Positions 48,078 through 52,860 of a stretch of 52,860 nt of DNA are shown here, piece after piece (within the stretch, counting starts at the first letter, position 1; each line of letters starts with the position of its first letter). Position numbers and translations under genes: made by a program. Source of the DNA: an uncultured Lachnospiraceae bacterium (GTDB lineage: Bacteria > Bacillota > Clostridia > Lachnospirales > Lachnospiraceae); NCBI GenBank assembly GCA_910589195.1, contig CAJUTC010000021.1:1-52860 (forward strand). The letters run 5' to 3'. The notes beneath the pieces are model-generated. The model was not told where the DNA came from. It searched no databases and was given only the letters and a program-made list of their open reading frames with translations.

Positions 48078-48996
48078 CTTCTTTCCTCCAAACTTGTTTT
48101 TTATACATCCTTATCACCGTCTGTTCCGCCTCATTGCGCATATTAAGGTTAAACTCAGAAGGGGGGCCATATTGCGCAATTACACAGGAAGCCGCTACCG
48201 ATCCCCGGAGTCCGGCCATTGCCGGATGTTCCCCCTGACATATCCCATACAAAACTGCCGCTGACGAAGCATTGCCTGCTCCTGTGGTATCCACTACACG
48301 GCATCCCGGAACACTGGGGCAGAAAAATACCTGATCCGGCAATACCATATATGCGCCTTCAGCGCCATTACGTAAAAATACTGTAGGAAATCTTTCTTGC
48401 TGAAAATAACGGATAATCTGCTTTTTTTCTTTTGTTGAGAGCAAACATTGCGCTTCCTGCATATTGATGGAAAAAGCGGATATCTGTCTGCACAGCGCGG
48501 CAATTATGTCTTTATTTTCTCCTATAGCCGCATCTGCCGCAATTTCCCACATAATACGAAAACCATACTTCTTTGATAATCGGATCGCTTCCTGAAGATA
48601 CGGTTCATCCAAATGTCGAAACAGATAAAGTCCCCTAGCTTCTTGGCACCGTTTTTCGATCTGAGATATGGAGGGATTCCGCTTCCGTTTTTGTTTCAAA
48701 CCTTCCGTGGGCGTATCATTCCTTGTTCCATCTGGAAAATAAGTAATTACTGTTACTCCGTTATCTTCCATGCATTCTAAAATCCCACCGGAAGCTACCC
48801 GGTTCCTTTCATACCATTCCTTATGTTTCCTGAAATGTCCTTTTTCCACGTTGCAGATCAGTTCTACTCTTTCATCAAATAGGCGGATTCCCGCATATGC
48901 ATATAGACCTGCTCCTCCTAATATATCTTTTTGCTGTGTATCAATGTCTGTAAGAATACGGTCCTCCTGGACACAAGACGCAATCAGATACTTCAT
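48061..48996 (-). CDS. PfkB-family sugar/nucleoside kinase with altered catalytic motif
   Basis: 311 aa, ribokinase fold. The N-terminal substrate motif is ILGGAGLYAYAG and the C-terminal ATP-site motif reads DTTGAGNASSAAVLYG. In nearly all PfkB kinases the residue after GAG is the catalytic Asp; here residue 242 is Asn (codon AAT at 48273-48271). Activity may be lost or altered, or the protein may bind without phosphorylating. The start at 48996 has GGAAGGGAG upstream; the frame extends to 49125 into the preceding gene. It lies 16 bases after the ADP-ribosylglycohydrolase gene and overlaps the SIS gene by 17 bases. Confidence 0.85.
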   Translation of the reverse strand: MKYLIASCVQEDRILTDIDTQQKDILGGAGLYAYAGIRLFDERVELICNVEKGHFRKHKEWYERNRVASGGILECMEDNGVTVITYFPDGTRNDTPTEGLKQKRKRNPSISQIEKRCQEARGLYLFRHLDEPYLQEAIRLSKKYGFRIMWEIAADAAIGENKDIIAALCRQISAFSINMQEAQCLLSTKEKKQIIRYFQQERFPTVFLRNGAEGAYMVLPDQVFFCPSVPGCRVVDTTGAGNASSAAVLYGICQGEHPAMAGLRGSVAASCVIAQYGPPSEFNLNMRNEAEQTVIRMYKKQVWRKEDGSKI

Positions 48997-49012
48997 TGTT
49001 CTCCCTTCCAAA

Positions 49013-51097
49013 CTAACTTTGAATCTCAAAACCATCTGCAAACATGGTGCCTGTATTAATAAGGAATCCCGTACCGCCACATGAATAGGAACCGTCAGGA
49101 TCCTGGGTTTCCAAAGAAATTCCATTAAAAGCAGCGCTTAGTCGATTCCCGATTGCCTTCAATTTCATGTTATAGGTCTGGAATTCCTGATATTCCACTT
49201 CAGTACTTGCCAAATAGATCGTTTGCTCATCTTTTTGCTTTAGGATAGAAAAACGCTTCCCCTCTTCCGCAACTGCCGCGTAATATCTTCTGTGCCCATT
49301 GCTTCGTATTACCAGACCTGCTTTTTTATGCAAACTGAAGGTGAGTTTAGAGGCCGCCTGATAGTCTTTGAAGTCTTTTGTTCCTATGGTGGCCAGGCCA
49401 TTACTATCATTATGGGAAATGCAGTATGTATGATTCAAATTCGGAGCAAAATGTTGAGCACCTGAAACAAAGGCCCGTGACCAAAATGGGCGGGTATCCC
49501 ACATATTTTTCATAAGAATCCCTTCCTGGCGGAAAGACTCTGGCGCTCCTTCCCAGTCCATCCATGCCAGCCGGATCGTGCCGTCAAACCGTTTTTTACT
49601 TGTAAGCTCCAATCCAACCCTGCATATGGGCATTCCGCCTAAAGAAGGGATCTTCCATCTTAAAATGGTTTCCCCTTTTTGAAGAGCAAGATCTGTACCA
49701 TATAAAATATGCTGGACATCACTGGCGTCTATGTAGCAAATATAAGGCCGGAGTATAGGGTTTTCATCATATTCAGAGAAAACCGCCCCACGAATCTCCT
49801 GGCCTTCATAAAGGGTAGGAGATGCCACTGTTTCTCTGTTCTGCTCTTCAGACGGATCCAAAAAGGTGGGGGTACTAATGCGTCCATAACAACCTGGAGC
49901 CAGATAGCCAAGCCTGATTTCCAGTCCGTTTCCATTGTTAGCAAGCTGAAGCTGACAATTTTCATGTAAAAAAATAGGGCATTGGGCAAATCCCTGTACA
50001 GAACCCGGAAATTCAAAAGCAAACCGTTTTGTTTGGATATCCGGACGGCAATGATTCAGCAATTGTGCTGCCTTTATAATTTTTCTGCTTTCCAGCACAG
50101 CATCTGAAATACAGGAGCCTCCGTCTGCTGTAACCACATAAATCCGATCCCTTATTGGCCCTCTTAAATCCGAACCAGCTTCCATTCCCTTTAATCCAAG
50201 ACGTATTCCATTAAAACATCCAACATTAGCAGCATTGCAGTCCGTATCCCAACCAGAAGATGCCGCAATCATAAGGGAACGCTGGAAATCATCTCCCCCG
50301 CAAAGGATTGAAGCAAGAACCATCCCATGGTTTGGAATAATATGGCAGGAACCAGGATACCGATGATAACCATAATGGCAATCCATCCAATCCCTCACAT
50401 TACGCCAATTTTTCTCTTTTGCGGTAATATTCCTAACATCGTCGATCAGTCTTAGCAGATCCAGATAAACTACATATCGGATACCGTGATCGAATAAGCA
50501 ATCCAAGCTTCTTTCCTCAAAAGCCATGGCTTCCAGCGCTGCCAAAAATTCTGCTGCGTTCACAGCCAAATCATCGTGAGATACCCGTGCGCATTGTCCC
50601 GCATACCAGACTGCTTTATCCGGATCTCCGGCGCACATCATCGCATATGCATCCATAAAAATCTGGGCGCCTATTTGATTTGCCATCACAGATCCATTCC
50701 TCTTAATGGAACCGCTTTCTGGAGCCGGAATGCCTCTTTTTAAATTTTCATAGGCAGTATGTTCCACGCTATTCCCAATTCCGCCCCACCATAGTACTGT
50801 CCGATTTTCAAAAATGTAATTCAGCCATGTATTTCCAATCTCTTTAGATGTGAGGGAAAAATCATAATTCTGATCTTCTACTGTTTTAAAAAAGCCAAAT
50901 ACCCCTGAAATATCATCATCAGCCACGATCAAGGTTTCTCCTGCTTTCTCCTGGACATAGCTGTAAATCTCCCCATACGTTTCTTTGATTGTTTCATAAT
51001 CCCAACCTTCTACTGGAATCCCCAGATAAACCCCTATGATCTTTCCCAGAACACCAGCATAGATTTTTTCTTTATAAGTTTCTTTAAACCCGCTCAT
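49013..51097 (-). CDS. ADP-ribosylglycohydrolase-family protein with large C-terminal beta domain
   Basis: 694 aa, twice the size of simple DraG-type hydrolases. Residues 1-350 carry the family core: YAGVLGKIIGVYLGIPVEG, the metal-binding ADDDISG, a central NGSVMANQIGAQ and SGWDTDCNAANVG with Asp284 and Asp286. The usual DTDT reads DTDC here, a change at a position near the second metal. Residues ~350-694 look beta-rich (LEIRLGYLAPGCYGRIS, AGLVIRSNGHRRYYAAVAEEG), resembling a concanavalin-like accessory domain. With sugar permeases next to it, the substrate is more likely a small imported glycoside than ADP-ribosylated protein. It starts 2 bases after the permease gene. Confidence 0.86.
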   Translation of the reverse strand: MSGFKETYKEKIYAGVLGKIIGVYLGIPVEGWDYETIKETYGEIYSYVQEKAGETLIVADDDISGVFGFFKTVEDQNYDFSLTSKEIGNTWLNYIFENRTVLWWGGIGNSVEHTAYENLKRGIPAPESGSIKRNGSVMANQIGAQIFMDAYAMMCAGDPDKAVWYAGQCARVSHDDLAVNAAEFLAALEAMAFEERSLDCLFDHGIRYVVYLDLLRLIDDVRNITAKEKNWRNVRDWMDCHYGYHRYPGSCHIIPNHGMVLASILCGGDDFQRSLMIAASSGWDTDCNAANVGCFNGIRLGLKGMEAGSDLRGPIRDRIYVVTADGGSCISDAVLESRKIIKAAQLLNHCRPDIQTKRFAFEFPGSVQGFAQCPIFLHENCQLQLANNGNGLEIRLGYLAPGCYGRISTPTFLDPSEEQNRETVASPTLYEGQEIRGAVFSEYDENPILRPYICYIDASDVQHILYGTDLALQKGETILRWKIPSLGGMPICRVGLELTSKKRFDGTIRLAWMDWEGAPESFRQEGILMKNMWDTRPFWSRAFVSGAQHFAPNLNHTYCISHNDSNGLATIGTKDFKDYQAASKLTFSLHKKAGLVIRSNGHRRYYAAVAEEGKRFSILKQKDEQTIYLASTEVEYQEFQTYNMKLKAIGNRLSAAFNGISLETQDPDGSYSCGGTGFLINTGTMFADGFEIQS

Positions 51098-51099
51098 AT

Positions 51100-51927
51100 C
51101 TATCCTTTCACAGAACCACTAACAATTCCTTCTATAAAATACTTCTGCATGGTTAAGAAAAACGCAAGAACTGGCCCAATTAAAATGACAGCCCCAGCTA
51201 AATTCGTTCCAGGATCAGTAAGATTTACACTGATCAGCGAAAGCATCCCCATAGTGGCCGTAAAGTTCTTCTCTCCCATTAAGAAAGTAGCTGTCAGTAA
51301 GTATTCATTCCAACTGTTTAGACCCACAATGATGGCCACTGTAATGATACCAGGAGATATAATTGGAAGAATAATTCTGCGGATTACCTGCCAGGTTCCC
51401 GCACCATCAATTCTGGCTTGTTCTTCTAATTCTCTGGGAACGCCTAAAAAGAATGTGCGCATCAGCGTTACGGAAAACGGAAGGTTACAGGCTCCTATGA
51501 TCATTCCGACCGCAAAATGATTTCCTAACAGGCCATACTTTGCAAATGTGGAATACAGGGGCACCAAAAACAACTGAAACGGAATGGTCATTGCCACCAG
51601 AAAATAAATGGTAATAATCCATGTCCCCTTGATTTTTTTATTCGCAATCACGTAAGCTGACAGCACTGCCCCTGTTAACGCAGTTATAATTGCGCTGAAG
51701 CACAACTTGATACTGTTCAAAAATCCGCCGGAAAACCTTCCGTATTTCCAAGCTCTCCTGTAATTTTCCAAACCGGCAGAAAAGGATATGGATAATGGAT
51801 TTCTTGTAATTTCCGGAGATTCTTTGAAACTGTTCAGCACCGTAAGGCTAAGGGGAGCGATACATATGATTACAAATATCATTAAAACAATCGTAGATAT
51901 CCTTCTCTGCCCTTTTGTTGTTCTCAC
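51100..51927 (-). CDS. Carbohydrate ABC transporter permease, MalG type
   Basis: 275 aa with six hydrophobic segments and the EAA loop EEQARIDGAGTWQVIRRIILPIISPG that contacts the ATPase. The N-terminal LTVLNSFKESPEI and C-terminal YFIEGIVSGSVKG are typical of MalG-like subunits. The start is GTG at 51927, with GGAGG 5 bases upstream overlapping the end of the MalF-type gene. It pairs with that gene to form the channel. Neither an ATPase nor a binding protein for this importer lies in the window. Confidence 0.93.
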   Translation of the reverse strand: MRTTKGQRRISTIVLMIFVIICIAPLSLTVLNSFKESPEITRNPLSISFSAGLENYRRAWKYGRFSGGFLNSIKLCFSAIITALTGAVLSAYVIANKKIKGTWIITIYFLVAMTIPFQLFLVPLYSTFAKYGLLGNHFAVGMIIGACNLPFSVTLMRTFFLGVPRELEEQARIDGAGTWQVIRRIILPIISPGIITVAIIVGLNSWNEYLLTATFLMGEKNFTATMGMLSLISVNLTDPGTNLAGAVILIGPVLAFFLTMQKYFIEGIVSGSVKG

Positions 51928-51936
51928 AATATCCTC

Positions 51937-52797
51937 CTACTCAATTTCTTCTAATCTGCTGAAATGTACATAAACGCAAGACGCCGCCAGTCCAATTAAT
52001 GACATAATTAAAGCTACCGCAGACGCTTTCCCATATTGGAACATTCCAAATGCCAGATTATAGGAAAGGGTCGCCAATGTTTCCGTCGCCCTTGCCGGAC
52101 CTCCTCTTGTTAAAAGGTAAATATAATCAAAGGTACGGAAGGAATTAATGACGATCATAATCATCATAAGCCGAAAAGTTGGGAGCATGGAATGAAAGTA
52201 AATATAACGAAACAGTTGAAAGCCATTGCACCCTTCAACCAAAGCTGCCTCTACCTGATCCATAGGCGTCTGTCTTAATGAGGAAAAGAAAACAATTGCC
52301 AAAAATCCCCAATAATGCCAGATGTCTACTGCTGCTACACCTGCTAAAGCAGTTTCTCTCTGAACCAGCGGTGATTGCAGACCCAATACGCTCATTATGC
52401 CGGATACCGGATTATAGATCATGGTAAGCCATAGCAGAGAATTAGCGACGGGCGCAATCACATATGGGCATAAGAAAATTACCTGATAAAAATTTCGGCT
52501 TCTTTTTTTGTACAAAAGAAACCCGGCTGTTATCAGACCCATCAAAACCGGAATTACAAGAAACATACCCAACCATTTTAAATTATTAAAAAACGCTTTG
52601 ATAAATACTGAATCGTTCAGCAGCTCATCATAATTTTGAAAACCGATAAACGCGCGTTCAGCCGAGATCCCGTTCCAGTCAGTAAAGGAAGAAACCACCG
52701 TATTGACGGCAGGCACTAAAACAATAAACAAGCTCAACACAACGGCAGGCATCAGCATTAGATAATACTGTATCTTTCTTTTCAATCCGCACCTCAC
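51937..52797 (-). CDS. Carbohydrate ABC transporter permease, MalF type
   Basis: 286 aa with six hydrophobic segments, the SFTDWNG segment after helix 1 common to MalF-like proteins, and the EAA loop VEAALVEGCNGFQLFRYIYFHSMLPT. The start is uncertain: GTG at 52797 has only GAAGAG close upstream, while an in-frame TTG at 52785 sits behind GAGGTGAGG. Either way the first membrane helix is complete. The binding-protein gene is probably upstream, beyond the window. A dispersed repeat begins 8 bases upstream of this gene. Confidence 0.92.
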   Translation of the reverse strand: MRCGLKRKIQYYLMLMPAVVLSLFIVLVPAVNTVVSSFTDWNGISAERAFIGFQNYDELLNDSVFIKAFFNNLKWLGMFLVIPVLMGLITAGFLLYKKRSRNFYQVIFLCPYVIAPVANSLLWLTMIYNPVSGIMSVLGLQSPLVQRETALAGVAAVDIWHYWGFLAIVFFSSLRQTPMDQVEAALVEGCNGFQLFRYIYFHSMLPTFRLMMIMIVINSFRTFDYIYLLTRGGPARATETLATLSYNLAFGMFQYGKASAVALIMSLIGLAASCVYVHFSRLEEIE

Positions 52798-52804
52798 CTC
52801 TTCT

Positions 52805-52860
52805 GCTTTAAAAGTCCACCGCCGAATAGGCGGTCTAAGTTCAGGGATTCCAAGTGCGCC
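52805..52860 (+). repeat. Dispersed 56-bp repeat, copy 2 (runs off the window)
   Basis: 47 of 56 bases match the minus strand of 46367-46312 without a gap. It can fold as CCGCC-GAATA-GGCGG. The match continues to the last base of the window, so the element is longer than seen. It is inverted relative to copy 1 and lies at the 5' end of the ABC/ADP-ribosylglycohydrolase operon. Confidence 0.8.

Noticed and set aside
46312..52860. Composite transposon or genomic island defined by the inverted repeats
   Set aside because: No transposase or integrase, no target duplication visible, and the right copy is cut by the window. Kept only as a repeat observation.

Overview
The window looks like chromosomal DNA from an anaerobic, spore-forming, low/mid-GC Firmicute, most likely a gut Lachnospiraceae member. 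I base this on the complete spoIIAA-spoIIAB-sigF locus followed by spoVAA, lineage-typical uncharacterised families (DUF5717/DUF5716/DUF4364/DUF6472/DUF975, named from memory), a T-box in front of a greA-like gene and valS, a YesMN-type sugar-sensing two-component system, and a secreted M60-type (mucinase-like) metalloprotease. No rRNA, tRNA, CRISPR array, transposase or phage gene was seen.

Layout. 1-2.5 kb (minus strand): the forespore sigma-factor operon spoIIAA-spoIIAB-sigF, then a sigma-G/F-like promoter, a 59-aa membrane protein and spoVAA (cut by the window edge). 2.6-5.5 kb: an operon of folC, an unlisted 46-aa gene and a TPR/coiled-coil membrane protein, bounded by a sigma-A promoter and a terminator. 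5.6-10.2 kb: EamA transporter, valS and a greA-like gene, behind a T-box leader with its own promoter. 10.2-16.9 kb: two secreted proteins, a cell-wall-binding-repeat protein and an 1815-aa M60-like metalloprotease with Fn3 and discoidin-like modules. 17-23.3 kb: a tightly overlapping five-gene operon built around a giant 1191-aa protein, a degenerate actin/Hsp70-fold protein and a TPR-like protein, which is the best candidate here for an undescribed cytosolic machine. Divergent from it are a DUF4364 winged-helix gene and a small membrane protein. 24.3-30.6 kb: the housekeeping quality-control block tig-clpP-clpX-lon-ysxC with intergenic hairpins. 30.8-32.9 kb: DJ-1/PfpI, DUF975 membrane protein, and a CYTH protein on the plus strand.

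32.9-43.5 kb (minus): a galactose-type sugar-uptake locus. A cobD-like aminotransferase gene overlaps a YesN regulator, followed by a YesM kinase, two membrane-anchored sugar-binding proteins, and the mglB-mglA-mglC transporter with an attenuator hairpin after mglB. 43.7-46.3 kb (plus): an XRE-type regulator and the nucleoside-catabolic pair deoD-deoB behind a 26-bp palindrome. 46.5-52.8 kb (minus): a compact operon of two sugar ABC permeases, an ADP-ribosylglycohydrolase-family protein with a long C-terminal extension, a PfkB-family kinase with Asn in place of the usual catalytic Asp, a SIS-domain sugar-phosphate protein and a YjbQ protein. This looks like uptake and breakdown of an unidentified glycoside or nucleoside-like compound. 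The operon is bracketed by two inverted copies of a 56-bp repeat (47/56 identical), the second running off the window end, and its 3' side carries a perfect 22-bp-arm hairpin.

All positions, motifs and repeats were read by eye. Family assignments come from recognised motifs, not database searches.
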